Shown here piece after piece: positions 24,197 to 33,479 of a stretch of DNA of 64,000 nt. The position numbers and the translations under genes were made by a program. Each line of letters starts with the position of its first letter. Position 1 is the first letter of the stretch. The DNA is from Rhodocyclales bacterium GT-UBC (GTDB lineage: Bacteria > Pseudomonadota > Gammaproteobacteria > Burkholderiales > Rhodocyclaceae), in assembly GCA_003583745.1 (NCBI GenBank), contig QXPY01000013.1, positions 62,001-126,000 on the forward strand, read 5' to 3'. The notes beneath the pieces were generated by a model. The model was not told where the DNA came from. It did no database searches and saw nothing but the letters and a program-made list of their open reading frames with translations.

Positions 24197-25165
24197 TCAC
24201 ACTGCGTAGGGACGATGCAGCCAACTCCGCACTACGTCGACGTCGCGTTGCGGCAAATAAGCAAAGCCGCCCAGCGAATCTTCGACCACCGATTGGGCTA
24301 CCCAATGCGGTACCGCCTTGCTGGTCAGCATGTGGAAATACCAGGCCATCGGGAAGCCGCTCTCCCGGTCGAAGCGGGTCAGGGCCTCGTTAAGTTTCAG
24401 ACCGGTAGTGCCCGCCGTCGCGCCGAATTCCGGTGCTGCGCCGGCCAGCGTGGCGATAGGCTGGGCGCGGAATACTGATTGATGGTAGCGGTCGAGATGT
24501 TCGCGGGTGGCGATGACCCAGTGGTTGTAATAGGCGCTGGCATTGCCGGCGCTACTTTTCTCCCAGTCTTCGATCATGCGGTGGATCGGTGCCGGGTCAG
24601 GCTTCTGGGCCAGCATGCGACGCAGGAAGGCACCGATGTGCTGCAGGCGGCGGAAGGTATAGAAAGGCAGACCGATCGGTACCGGCTGATCGGCGCCACC
24701 GCGCGGGTCGATCAGCTCTTCGAGTGTCGAGGGGTCGTTGGCAAAGAGTTGGTGCACGCGCATTTCCTGGAGGTCTTCGATCTCCAGTTGCAGAAAGGCG
24801 TCGGTACCGTCACCGGCCGAAGCGACCAGATAGTGGGTTTGCCCGACCAGGCGGGTAGCGAACAGGCTCTGATCGGAAAAGTCCTCGACCAACTGCGCGA
24901 AGTCGCCATCGCGCTCGTCAAGGGCGGTTTCCACCCAGCCTTCGAGGTTGTCGGTGACGCGCTGTCCGGCGCCATCGAGAATGCCGCCCAGGCGGTACCA
25001 GCCGCCACGGCTCAGGGCGTGACGGAATTTCCATTCGGGAAGCGCATCGCTGAGTGCCTTGACCAGCGCACCGGGGCCGCCGCTGACCGGTACCTTGGTA
25101 CAGGTTTCGACGACGGCGGGGGAGAGCGACTTGCAATACTCCGACCAGGCCAATGTTTCTTTCAT
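24197..25165 (-). CDS. Unknown nif-cluster protein (322 aa)
   Basis: A soluble protein without recognised family motifs; features include a C-rich N-terminus (WSEYCKSLSPAVVETCTKVPVSGG), GGWYRLGGILDG, and a long helical middle (PFYTFRRLQHIGAFLRRML). ATG 25165 is preferred: AAGGAAA precedes it, while an ATG 11 codons upstream lies within the preceding gene. It is the last gene of the nifHDK transcription unit. Its placement suggests an accessory role in nitrogenase maturation or redox protection, but the activity is not known to me. Confidence 0.7.
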   Translation of the reverse strand: MKETLAWSEYCKSLSPAVVETCTKVPVSGGPGALVKALSDALPEWKFRHALSRGGWYRLGGILDGAGQRVTDNLEGWVETALDERDGDFAQLVEDFSDQSLFATRLVGQTHYLVASAGDGTDAFLQLEIEDLQEMRVHQLFANDPSTLEELIDPRGGADQPVPIGLPFYTFRRLQHIGAFLRRMLAQKPDPAPIHRMIEDWEKSSAGNASAYYNHWVIATREHLDRYHQSVFRAQPIATLAGAAPEFGATAGTTGLKLNEALTRFDRESGFPMAWYFHMLTSKAVPHWVAQSVVEDSLGGFAYLPQRDVDVVRSWLHRPYAV

Positions 25166-25178
25166 CGGATTTTCCTTG

Positions 25179-25940
25179 TTATGAAGCAGTATTTTCATCG
25201 GCCAGGCGAGCCTGGGCCGCCTCCCGGACTTCGATTTCCGGATCGTCGGTCAAAGGGGGCAGGAATTCGAGCGGGGCATTGCCCACCGCAGCCAGCCGTA
25301 CCCACCATTCGGCATCCTTGAGCAAGGTGACGGCCAGCCCAGGCAAGGCGCGCTCGGCGACGATGGCGCGGACTTCGGGTTCTGCATCGTCGGCCAACAT
25401 GTGCAAGGCAAAGGGTGGCAGACGTGAGGCGACGACCTTGCGTACTTCGCGCTCCGGGTCTTTGGCCAGCTTGGCCAATTGGCCATGCGGCAAGCGACGG
25501 GCGACGGTGGCGCGAATCAGGTAATCCGGGTCGTTCAACAACTGGACGAGCAGGGCTTCCGGCAGCCGCGCGGCAACGGAGAGGCGGACTTCACGGTCCG
25601 GGTCGCGGACCATGGAGACCAACTCGTCGACCGGCAGTCGTGTCGCCACAACGCGGCGCACCACCTCGTCGGCATCGGAACGCAGGTTGAATATCTTGTC
25701 GACCGGTGCATAGCGGGCGGCAATGGCTCGGCGTTCCCAGAAAATGTCGTCCAGGTAGTTTTCGGCCAGTTCTGGATTGGCGCGCAGGAAGCGGTCGATC
25801 TGCCGCCCGCTGTGTGCCTTGATACAGGCATCACCGGGCGTACAGCGGTAGCTGTTCAGAAAGTCCGGATAGTAGGAGCAACCTGAACAAAGACCGAGGC
25901 GGCCGACGCCGGCTGCTGCGGAGCGGGTTTCATTCTTCAT
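25179..25940 (-). CDS. LRV iron-sulfur (leucine-rich repeat variant) protein
   Basis: 253 residues from ATG 25940. The N-terminal CSGCSYYPDF...CTPGDACIKAHSGRQ cysteines match the [4Fe-4S] domain of the LRV protein crystallised from Azotobacter vinelandii. Behind it, roughly eight LRV helical repeats of ~24 residues follow (DPDREVRLSVAARLP, DPEREVRKVVASRLP and so on). The gene overlaps the 3' end of the upstream small gene by 11 bases. LRV accompanies nif genes in Azotobacter, where its exact role is unclear; a protein-interaction or maturation role is assumed. Confidence 0.9.
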   Translation of the reverse strand: MKNETRSAAAGVGRLGLCSGCSYYPDFLNSYRCTPGDACIKAHSGRQIDRFLRANPELAENYLDDIFWERRAIAARYAPVDKIFNLRSDADEVVRRVVATRLPVDELVSMVRDPDREVRLSVAARLPEALLVQLLNDPDYLIRATVARRLPHGQLAKLAKDPEREVRKVVASRLPPFALHMLADDAEPEVRAIVAERALPGLAVTLLKDAEWWVRLAAVGNAPLEFLPPLTDDPEIEVREAAQARLADENTAS

Positions 25941-26193
25941 CGACCTTGGCGGCAACCAGGATGCCGGTAGCAGTTGCGGCGTCATTCGTCAGTTCAAGGC
26001 AGTGGCCGCTGGCTCCGCTGATCAAGTAGAGGTCATGCCGGTCGAGATTGAGGGCCGGCTTGAAACGCGGCGATACGTCGTCTTCGCTGCACTCGGTGAA
26101 ATGCAGGTTGGGGAAGCGCAGGCGCAGGGATGCGGCGCTGGCATCGAGCAAGGTTGCTTCGCCGACCTGGACGAGTTGGGCCGGGGTGATCAT
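25930..26193 (-). CDS. DUF6129-like small nif-associated protein
   Basis: 87 residues, beginning MITPAQLVQVGEATLLDASAASLRLRFP. ATG 26193 overlaps the NifY stop (ATGA); GGAG precedes it at good spacing. The longer frame upstream is not plausible. The compact alpha/beta sequence contains a conserved-looking LHFTECSEDDVSP and a C-terminal CLELTNDAATATGI. I associate it with the small DUF6129 proteins of nif clusters, at moderate confidence. Function unknown. Confidence 0.7.
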   Translation of the reverse strand: MITPAQLVQVGEATLLDASAASLRLRFPNLHFTECSEDDVSPRFKPALNLDRHDLYLISGASGHCLELTNDAATATGILVAAKVDEE

Positions 26194-26921
26194 GCCGACT
26201 CCTCGGCGGCAAGGTCTTCCTCGAAACGGGCCAGGGAGGCCGAGGGTACGCCCATGATCTGGGCCAGCCAGGGCGGCGGGCTGGATAGGCGGCCCTGCAG
26301 TTCGACCAGCGCTTCGCGGGCGGCGCCGCCGGTCGGTTTCTTGACCGGATGCACGCCGGCGCGAACGACCTTGGCGGCAGCCGGACCGCCGATCGATTGG
26401 ACATAGACGATCTGGCAATCGTTGATCAGGGCCGAGCGGGCCGCGTTCTTGTCTTCCGCTGCGTCGGCTTCCACCGTGCTGCGGACGGCGATCAACTTTA
26501 TGGCGTCGAGACCGACCTGGTAGATCAGGAAGCGCTCGCAGGAGCCGAAGTGTCCGTCGAGGTTTTCGCCGCGGTTGGCGGCGATCGCCACGCGGATCGA
26601 GCCGGGCATTTCGCCTTCGGTATAGGCCTCGACGGCAGGGAAGTCGCTATTCTCGACACCTTGTCCCCAGAGCAGGCGAATGGCTTCCTTGAGCGCCTCG
26701 GCCTCGACGCCGACATGGCAACCCTGCTCGGCAAAGTCGCCGGCCAGGATGACGCGCAGGTCTTCGACGGTCAAGGTGCCGAGCTTGGCTTCGGTAAGAG
26801 GCGCTTCGAGCTTTTCGATCAGGGCGCCAACCAAGGCGCGGACATCCAGACCATTCAGGGCGCGGGCGGCCAGGGCGATGCGCAGGGCGGCTTCGCGGGA
26901 GGCGATAGGGGATTCGGACAT
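26190..26921 (-). CDS. nifY: NifY/NafY-type FeMo-cofactor-binding protein
   Basis: 243 residues: an N-terminal helical domain (~1-100), then a NifX-like dinitrogenase iron-molybdenum cofactor domain (~105-215; GSIRVAIAANRGENLDGHFGSCERFLIYQV and CQIVYVQSIGGPAAAKVV). NifY/NafY proteins bind FeMo-co or apo-dinitrogenase to help insert cofactor. The order nifHDK-T-fdx-nifY agrees. It could be called nifX by domain alone, but the N-terminal extension favours NifY. Confidence 0.85.
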   Translation of the reverse strand: MSESPIASREAALRIALAARALNGLDVRALVGALIEKLEAPLTEAKLGTLTVEDLRVILAGDFAEQGCHVGVEAEALKEAIRLLWGQGVENSDFPAVEAYTEGEMPGSIRVAIAANRGENLDGHFGSCERFLIYQVGLDAIKLIAVRSTVEADAAEDKNAARSALINDCQIVYVQSIGGPAAAKVVRAGVHPVKKPTGGAAREALVELQGRLSSPPPWLAQIMGVPSASLARFEEDLAAEESA

Positions 26922-27001
26922 GATGGGCTCCAGGGAAAGTCTTGAGTGGAACGCCGGGCCAGTCCATTACGGGCCGGCCGGCGCTCGGCTCAAGGCTTTA
27001 C

Positions 27002-27193
27002 TCAGGCCGGGCCGATGCAACCTGAGGGGCAGACATCGACGCACAACGGAGAATCGTTGTGGCCGTCGCATTCGGTGCAGGTCGCGGCGTCGATCTTGTA
27101 GAAGATCTTGCCGGAGCTGATCGACTTGGTCGGGCAGACCGGCTTGCAGTCGCCACAGGCGGTGCACATGTCGGGATCAATCTTCATTGCCAT
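27002..27193 (-). CDS. 2[4Fe-4S] ferredoxin
   Basis: 63 residues with CTACGDCKPVCP and a second cluster CTECDG...CVDVCPSGC, the latter with a longer insertion between its cysteines, typical of nif-associated FdxN-like ferredoxins. GGAG lies six bases before the ATG. It probably donates electrons to nitrogenase or to cofactor assembly. A start two codons later is possible. Confidence 0.9.
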   Translation of the reverse strand: MAMKIDPDMCTACGDCKPVCPTKSISSGKIFYKIDAATCTECDGHNDSPLCVDVCPSGCIGPA

Positions 27194-27259
27194 GATGCTC
27201 TCCTTTCATCCGCGGTCGCTGGCTAATCGGCTGGCTTGGCGGGTAGGGTTTGACGAAAC

Positions 27260-27484
27260 TCAGTCCTCGGCGGCGCCGAGGCGTTTGGCGCGCAGGGAAA
27301 TCGGCAGACGAGGCGGCTTGGCGATCGGATCGATGTAGTACGAGCCGCCGTTGTCCAGCTTGAGCTCGCCGCCCCATTTCTCCGGGGTGTCGAATTCGAT
27401 GGACTCGATGGAGGCTTCCAGGTCGCGCTTCGGGAGATAAAAGGTCAATCCCTTTTCGCCCTGGCGGATCATGATATTGGCCAT
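27260..27484 (-). CDS. nifT: NifT/FixU
   Basis: 74 residues: MANIMIRQGEKGLTFYLPKRDLE, WGGELKLDNG and IDPIAKPPRLPISLRAKRL match the small NifT family that follows nifHDK. The start is 16 codons inside a longer frame. NifT is dispensable in tested diazotrophs and its biochemical role is unclear. Confidence 0.92.
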   Translation of the reverse strand: MANIMIRQGEKGLTFYLPKRDLEASIESIEFDTPEKWGGELKLDNGGSYYIDPIAKPPRLPISLRAKRLGAAED

Positions 27485-27567
27485 TGTTATGCTCCCTAAT
27501 TTGAACAAGTCGCTCGCACGCCTGGACCCCACAACCGTTGCCGGCGGCAGGGTCCAGGTGATCCGGT

Positions 27568-29136
27568 TTAGCGGACCAGGTCGAAGTTGTAGTCGGTGGT
27601 GCCCATGCCGATCGTTTCCTTGTCAAGTTGCTCAAGGACGGCGTTGGTCAGTTGGGTAACCACGGACATCATGCCTTCGTAACCCATCGTGGTAGCACGA
27701 TGCTGATGGTGACGGTCGAAGATCGGGAAGCCCAGGCGGATCAACGGTACTTCGAACTCTTCACCCTTGTAGCGGGTGTCGCGCTGGATGTACTTGCCGT
27801 AGGAATTGCCGATCAGGAAGTCCGGCTTGTCCGTGAAGCACAGGCTGCGCATGTGCCACAGGTCGTTGCCGACATACACTTTGCCCAGCGTGCCGAACGG
27901 GCTGGAGGCGAGCAGCTTCTCGACAGACTTGCCCCAGCGCTTGTTGGCGTTGTGGGAGAGGATGTGGGTCGGCTCGGCACCAACTTCCAGAAGGATCTTG
28001 ACCATGCCCATGACGAAGTCCGGGTCGCCGTAGATGGCGAACTTCTTGCCGTGCAGCCAGGCGTGGCTGTCGGAGATCAAGTCCATGCAGCGGCCGCGTT
28101 CCAGTTCCAGCGAAGCCGGGATCGGCTGGCCGGTGACTTCGGAAACCTTCATCAGGAATTCATCGGTCCATTCGACGCCCATCGGAATGTTGAGCTTCGG
28201 AATGTCATGCTTCCAGGTGTTTTCGATGAACTTCTTGGTCTTTTCCAGCTGGGCCGGTTGCATCAGCAGCGTGGTGTAGGCATTCGGCGCATCCTTGACT
28301 TCTTCCATCGTCGTGCCGCCGGCGTACATGCGGAATTCACCGTCGGCCGGGGTGTCGAAGACATCGGTCGGGTCGGAGAGCATGGTGTAGCCGACACCCA
28401 TCTCGGTCAGCATGCGCTTGATAACGCGATAGTTGCCGAGGTAGGTTTCGAAGCCCGGAACAATGTTGACCTTCTTGTTCGAGCCGACGACCTTGCCTTC
28501 CATGTTGTTCAGCGTGAAGTAGCGCAGGATGCCTTCTTCCATGTTGTCCCAACCGGTGGTGTGCGAACCGACGAAGGACGGGGTATGGGCGAAGGGAACC
28601 GGGTACTCTTGCGGAATGTGACCGGCCTTCTTCGAGTTGTTGATGAAGGCGTTCAAGTCGTCACCGATAACTTCGGCCATGCAGGTGGTCGAAACGGCAA
28701 TCATGTCCGGCTTGTAGATAGCCTTGGCGTTTTCCAGGCCGTCGAACATGTTCTTCTGGCCACCGAACACGGCTGCGTCTTCCGTCATCGAGTCGGACAC
28801 GCAGGAGCACGGTTCCTTGAAGTGACGGTTGAAGTAGGTGCGGAAGTAGGCGACGCAGCCTTGCGAACCATGCACGTAGGGCAGGGTCTTGTGATAGCCG
28901 GTGGCGCAGAGGACGGCGCCGAGCGGCTGGCAGGCCTTGGCCGGATCGACGGTCAGGGCTTCGCGCTTGAAGTTTAGTTCCTGGTATTCCTGGGTCGTCG
29001 TCCACATGAAGGTTTCGAAGACCTTGTCCGGACCGTGACCTTCTTCGAATTGCTGGCGCTTTTCAGCCAGGTTCTTCTTGTAGTCGTCGTCGCGGAACAG
29101 CGGATAACAGGGCTTGATGTTGTCTGCAGTTTGCAT
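27568..29136 (-). CDS. nifK: Nitrogenase MoFe protein beta chain
   Basis: 522 residues beginning MQTADNIKPCYPLF. P-cluster cysteines are in GSQGCVAYFR, and in a downstream STTCMAEVIGDDL; the RTYFNRHFKEPCSC segment is typical. Length matches group I NifK. AAGGAG is correctly placed before the ATG; an upstream extension is unlikely. Forms the alpha2-beta2 dinitrogenase with NifD. Confidence 0.98.
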   Translation of the reverse strand: MQTADNIKPCYPLFRDDDYKKNLAEKRQQFEEGHGPDKVFETFMWTTTQEYQELNFKREALTVDPAKACQPLGAVLCATGYHKTLPYVHGSQGCVAYFRTYFNRHFKEPCSCVSDSMTEDAAVFGGQKNMFDGLENAKAIYKPDMIAVSTTCMAEVIGDDLNAFINNSKKAGHIPQEYPVPFAHTPSFVGSHTTGWDNMEEGILRYFTLNNMEGKVVGSNKKVNIVPGFETYLGNYRVIKRMLTEMGVGYTMLSDPTDVFDTPADGEFRMYAGGTTMEEVKDAPNAYTTLLMQPAQLEKTKKFIENTWKHDIPKLNIPMGVEWTDEFLMKVSEVTGQPIPASLELERGRCMDLISDSHAWLHGKKFAIYGDPDFVMGMVKILLEVGAEPTHILSHNANKRWGKSVEKLLASSPFGTLGKVYVGNDLWHMRSLCFTDKPDFLIGNSYGKYIQRDTRYKGEEFEVPLIRLGFPIFDRHHQHRATTMGYEGMMSVVTQLTNAVLEQLDKETIGMGTTDYNFDLVR

Positions 29137-29275
29137 TGCTATCTCCTTGCCCGTACCGCTCATCTGCAGTGCCGGGCGCAAGGTTGATTGATCAGGGGCG
29201 CGGGAAGCGGGGGCTGACGAAGGACGCGAAGTCCGCAATCACCAGCCGCCGTTTCCGGTGTCCCATTCCTGAGTC

Positions 29276-30748
29276 TTAGGCTGCCTTCTTGACCTCTTCT
29301 TCAGCAACCTTCTTCCAGGGCGGAGTCAGGTTCTTGAAGGTCGGGTTGGAGAGGGCGATGTCCATGTCACGGGCGAAGATCGCGAAACCGTCGTAACCGT
29401 GGTAAGGACCGGAGTAGTCCCAGGAGTGCATCTGGCGCAGCGGAATGCCCATCTTCTGGAAGATGTACTTTTCCTTGATGCCCGAGCCGACCATGTCGGG
29501 CTTCAGGCGCTTGACGAACTCTTCCAGTTCGAAACCGGTAACGTCGTCGTAGAGCAGGGTGGCATCACCCATTTCCTTGATCGTACGGTCGTAGTCGTCG
29601 TTGTGGGCGAATTCGTAGCCAGTGCCGATGACTTCCATGCCGAGGTCTTCGTAGGCGCCGATGACGTGACGCGGACGCAGACCACCGACGTAGAGCATGA
29701 CCTTCTTGCCTTGCAAACGCGGTTTGTACTTGGCGATGATGGCATCCATCATCGGCTGGTAGCGGGCGATCACGGCTTCGGTCTTTTCCTTGACGGTATC
29801 GTCGAAGAAGGCCGCGATGCGACGCAGGGACTCGATGATCTTCGTCGGGCCGAAGAAGTTGTATTCCAGGTAGGGAATACCGTACTTTTCTTCCATGTGA
29901 CGCGAGATGTAGTTCATCGAGCGATAGCAGTGGAGCAGGTTGAGCTTCACTTTCGGGGTGTTCATCATTTCGGCGATGGTGCCGTCGCCGGACCATTGAG
30001 CCACGACGCGCAGACCCATCTCTTCGAGGAGGATGCGGGTTGCCCAGGCATCGCCGCCGATGTTGTAGTCACCGATGATGGCGACGTCGTACGGGGTCGA
30101 TTCGTATGCCTGGCCGTCGCGCTTGTCGAGGACCCAGTCGCGGATTGCGTCGTTGGCGATGTGGTGGCCGAGGGATTGCGAAACACCGCGGAAGCCTTCG
30201 CAGCGGACCGGCACGATGGGCTTGCCGATGGCGGCGGAACCCTTCTTGGAGACGGACTCGATGTCGTCACCGATCAGACCGATCGGGCATTCGGATTGAA
30301 CCGAGATCCCCTTGTGTAGCGGGAAGAGTTGTTCAACTTCCTCGATCAGCTTGGCCAGTTTCTTGTCGCCGCCGAAAACGATGTCCTTTTCCTGGAAGTC
30401 CGAGGTGAAGTTCATCGTGCCGAAGGTATCAACACCGGTGGTGCCGACGTAGTAGTTACGGCGACCGGCGCGGGAGTACTGACCGCAACCGACGGGGCCG
30501 TGCGAGATGTGGATCATGTCCTTGATCGGACCCCAGACCACGCCCTTGGAGCCGGCGTAAGCGCAACCACGAATGGTCATGACGCCCGGCAGGGACTTGC
30601 GGTTGGACGTGATGCACTTCTTCGATTGTTCGACGGTAACGTCGTTGGATGCCAAGTGCTTGGCGCGGTCCTTCTTGGCTTTTTCCGGGTAAACCTCGAG
30701 CACCTCGGCGATGAGGGCGTCGGTTTCTTCACGAGACAGAGTCGTCAT
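29276..30748 (-). CDS. nifD: Nitrogenase MoFe protein alpha chain
   Basis: 490 residues. P-cluster cysteine region [10 protein letters not shown] and [10 protein letters not shown], the FeMo-co cysteine in [11 protein letters not shown], and the homocitrate/FeMo-co His in [15 protein letters not shown] are all present, defining a molybdenum-type NifD. ATG 30748 follows GGAGG. It lies 93 bases after nifH. Confidence 0.98.
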   Translation of the reverse strand: MTTLSREETDALIAEVLEVYPEKAKKDRAKHLASNDVTVEQSKKCITSNRKSLPGVMTIRGCAYAGSKGVVWGPIKDMIHISHGPVGCGQYSRAGRRNYYVGTTGVDTFGTMNFTSDFQEKDIVFGGDKKLAKLIEEVEQLFPLHKGISVQSECPIGLIGDDIESVSKKGSAAIGKPIVPVRCEGFRGVSQSLGHHIANDAIRDWVLDKRDGQAYESTPYDVAIIGDYNIGGDAWATRILLEEMGLRVVAQWSGDGTIAEMMNTPKVKLNLLHCYRSMNYISRHMEEKYGIPYLEYNFFGPTKIIESLRRIAAFFDDTVKEKTEAVIARYQPMMDAIIAKYKPRLQGKKVMLYVGGLRPRHVIGAYEDLGMEVIGTGYEFAHNDDYDRTIKEMGDATLLYDDVTGFELEEFVKRLKPDMVGSGIKEKYIFQKMGIPLRQMHSWDYSGPYHGYDGFAIFARDMDIALSNPTFKNLTPPWKKVAEEEVKKAA

Positions 30749-30800
30749 ATTTTCCTCCTGACGTCGCCACCAATCTGTGGCCGACGTACTGGTTGAAAGT

Positions 30801-30822
30801 GGCGGGAGCCTGAGCACCCGCC
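30801..30822 (-). other. Intercistronic hairpin between nifH and nifD
   Basis: GGCGGG/CCCGCC stem with further GC pairing inside, in the 93-base nifH-nifD gap. It may protect nifH mRNA and raise NifH over NifDK, as seen in other nif operons; no terminator U-run. Confidence 0.4.
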
Positions 30823-30841
30823 CGAGCTTACGGGGCGATGC

Positions 30842-31735
<894 letters not shown>

Positions 31736-31789
31736 TTAGTCTGTCAGTCGATTTGCGAAGGAATCATTGAGAGTCGCACCTCACCTTTC

Positions 31790-31804
31790 GCACGTTGCGT
31801 GCCA
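31790..31804 (-). promoter_or_regulatory. Sigma-54 (-24/-12) promoter of nifH
   Basis: On the minus strand TGGCACGCAACGTGC has the required GG-N10-GC spacing and differs from consensus (TGGCACG-N4-TTGC) only in the -12 box. Initiation would fall near 31778, giving a ~55-base leader to nifH. Confidence 0.8.
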
Positions 31805-31839
31805 GGTCGACTGGCAGACCGTAACTCACTGATTCGTCA

Positions 31840-32727
31840 ATGAAAATCACAGAACCGCCGAATTCGGCCAACAACGACGGACCCGACAATTCCCCTACGA
31901 TTTGTAGGGGTGACGACAAAGTTCCCTCGCTTCCCCGCAGTGCCCGCCTGCCAATCAACCGCTGCAACCTGCCGGCGGTCGTGCTCGGTGGCCTGACCTA
32001 TCAGCAACATCCGAGTCCCTTGTTGATCGACGGCGTGGCCGAGTTGCACGCCGATCTTTTTCGCCGCCTCAATGCCGCGGCGCCCGAAGCCCGGGCCGAA
32101 GTCTTCCGCGATTACCTGACCGTGCATTTCCAGCTGGAATGGCCGGAGCAGATGGGATTTACCGGGCACAAGAAGAGCCGGACCAAGGCCAACTACAGCA
32201 AGATGATTCGCGGCTGGAGTTTCGATTCGGACAGCCGGGAGGGGGCCGTGCTGAAGGGTTGGGTCGAGTCGCGTTTTGGCCTGGTGCCGCGCTACCACGG
32301 CCAACCGCTGCGCGATCCGGGCGGCGATGCCTACATCCGTTACATGGAAATGCGGTCGCAGGGGTTGTATGGCACCAACGCGCTGGAGGCCCAGCTCGAC
32401 CTGGTCTATTCCTTCTGTCAGCTCGAATTGGCGCTGCGCCATCCGACTGCCCGCCACGTCACGCTCTATCGGGGCGTGAACCGGATGGCCGATCACGAAG
32501 TCCTGGCCAAGGGGGCACGCGGGCAGCACATCATCCTGCTCAACAACATCAGTTCCTTTACTCACAGCCGCGAGCGCGCCTGCGAATTCGGCGACTACAT
32601 CCTGGCCGTCGAGATCCCGTTGACCAAGATATTCTTCCATTGCGGCCTGTTGCCGGGTGTCCTGCAGGGTGAGGACGAGTTCCTGGTGATCGGCGGCGCG
32701 GTCAATGTCACATTGTCGACAATTTGA
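31840..32727 (+). CDS. draT: Dinitrogenase reductase ADP-ribosyltransferase (DraT)
   Basis: 295 residues with NRCNLPAVVLGGLTYQQHPSPL, MGFTGHKKSRTKANYSKMIRGWSFDS, LYRGVN, LLNNISSFTHSRERACEFGDYI and EDEFLVIGG, the DraT pattern. It ADP-ribosylates the Arg of NifH when fixed nitrogen is present. The ATG lacks a clear ribosome site and the N-terminal ~45 codons overlap the nifH regulatory sites, so the true start may be later; none better is in frame. No draG is in the window. Confidence 0.92.
   Translation: MKITEPPNSANNDGPDNSPTICRGDDKVPSLPRSARLPINRCNLPAVVLGGLTYQQHPSPLLIDGVAELHADLFRRLNAAAPEARAEVFRDYLTVHFQLEWPEQMGFTGHKKSRTKANYSKMIRGWSFDSDSREGAVLKGWVESRFGLVPRYHGQPLRDPGGDAYIRYMEMRSQGLYGTNALEAQLDLVYSFCQLELALRHPTARHVTLYRGVNRMADHEVLAKGARGQHIILLNNISSFTHSRERACEFGDYILAVEIPLTKIFFHCGLLPGVLQGEDEFLVIGGAVNVTLSTI
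31892..31910. promoter_or_regulatory. Perfect inverted repeat between nifH and draT
   Basis: CCCCTACGATTTGTAGGGG: 7-bp arms around GATTT. It partly overlaps the NifA upstream site and lies inside the proposed draT N-terminus, so it may be an operator or a hairpin in the draT mRNA. Confidence 0.5.
31903..31918 (-). promoter_or_regulatory. NifA upstream activator site
   Basis: TGT-AGGGGTGACG-ACA matches the TGT-N10-ACA NifA consensus and lies about 115 bases upstream of the -24/-12 promoter, the usual distance for looping activation of nifH. Confidence 0.75.
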
Positions 32728-32774
32728 GTCCTGGTGCGGCTTTCGGGCCGTCAGGAAGACTGGAAAGAGGCCAC

Positions 32775-33413
32775 ATGATCCGTATTGAAATCATTTCCGA
32801 CCTGGTTTGCCCCTGGTGTTTCATCGGCACCCGCCGGCTCGACATGGCCCTGGCCGAAGTGCGCCAGGCGTTTCCCGATCTGGTTTGCCGCAAGCTGTGG
32901 CGCCCGTTCTTCCTGAATCCCAATACGCCGCCCGAGGGCGAGCCTTATTTGCCTTTTCTCGAACAGAAATTTGGCGGCCCGGCACCGGTGCAAGCCTTGT
33001 TTGAACGGGTTCGGGCGGCCGGGCGGCCTTATGGCATCGACTACGCCTTCGAGAAAATCCAGTTGCGGGCCAATACGCTGCAGGCACACCGCCTGATTCA
33101 CTGGGCGCAGCAGCAGGGCGATGCGACTGCGCTGGTCGAGCGTCTGTTCAGCGCCCAGTTCCAGCGCGGCGAACATGTTGGAGATCCGGTCCTGCTGGCC
33201 GCAATTGCCGGCGAGTGCGGCTACCCGGCATCGGACGCCGCCGCCTATCTGGCCTCTACGGCCGATGTCGATGTTGTCCGCGACGAGGAGCGCAAGTTCC
33301 GGATGATGGGCATCTCGATGGTGCCGACCTTCATTGTCGAGGGCGAGCAGATTGTCGTCGGGGCGGAAGACCCGTTGGTACTGGCGGCGGTGATTCGGCG
33401 CTTTCTCGGCTGA
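32775..33413 (+). CDS. DsbA-family (FrnE-like) thiol oxidoreductase
   Basis: 212 residues starting MIRIEIISDLVCPWCFIGTRRL; the CPWC active site is Cys12/Cys15, with a long helical insert and GISMVPTFIVEGEQIVVGA at the cis-Pro. No signal peptide, so a cytoplasmic FrnE-type protein. ATG 32775 is preferred over an upstream in-frame start; AAAGAGG precedes it. Close to draT and perhaps co-transcribed, though no nif-specific function is known. Confidence 0.88.
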   Translation: MIRIEIISDLVCPWCFIGTRRLDMALAEVRQAFPDLVCRKLWRPFFLNPNTPPEGEPYLPFLEQKFGGPAPVQALFERVRAAGRPYGIDYAFEKIQLRANTLQAHRLIHWAQQQGDATALVERLFSAQFQRGEHVGDPVLLAAIAGECGYPASDAAAYLASTADVDVVRDEERKFRMMGISMVPTFIVEGEQIVVGAEDPLVLAAVIRRFLG

Positions 33414-33437
33414 CAGCGAGTGCCTCGTTGAGTAATT

Positions 33438-33463
33438 AAAAAGCGGCCATCTGGCCGCTTTTT
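33438..33463. terminator. Bidirectional terminator between the DsbA-like gene and ppk
   Basis: AAAAAGCGGCC, 4-base loop ATCT, GGCCGCTTTTT: a symmetric stem with A and T flanks serving convergent genes. Confidence 0.85.
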
Positions 33464-33479
33464 GCTGGCAGGGCGGCGC

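Noticed and set aside
27628..28977. 449-codon plus-strand frame opposite nifK
   Set aside because: Shadow of nifK; no ribosome site or domain.
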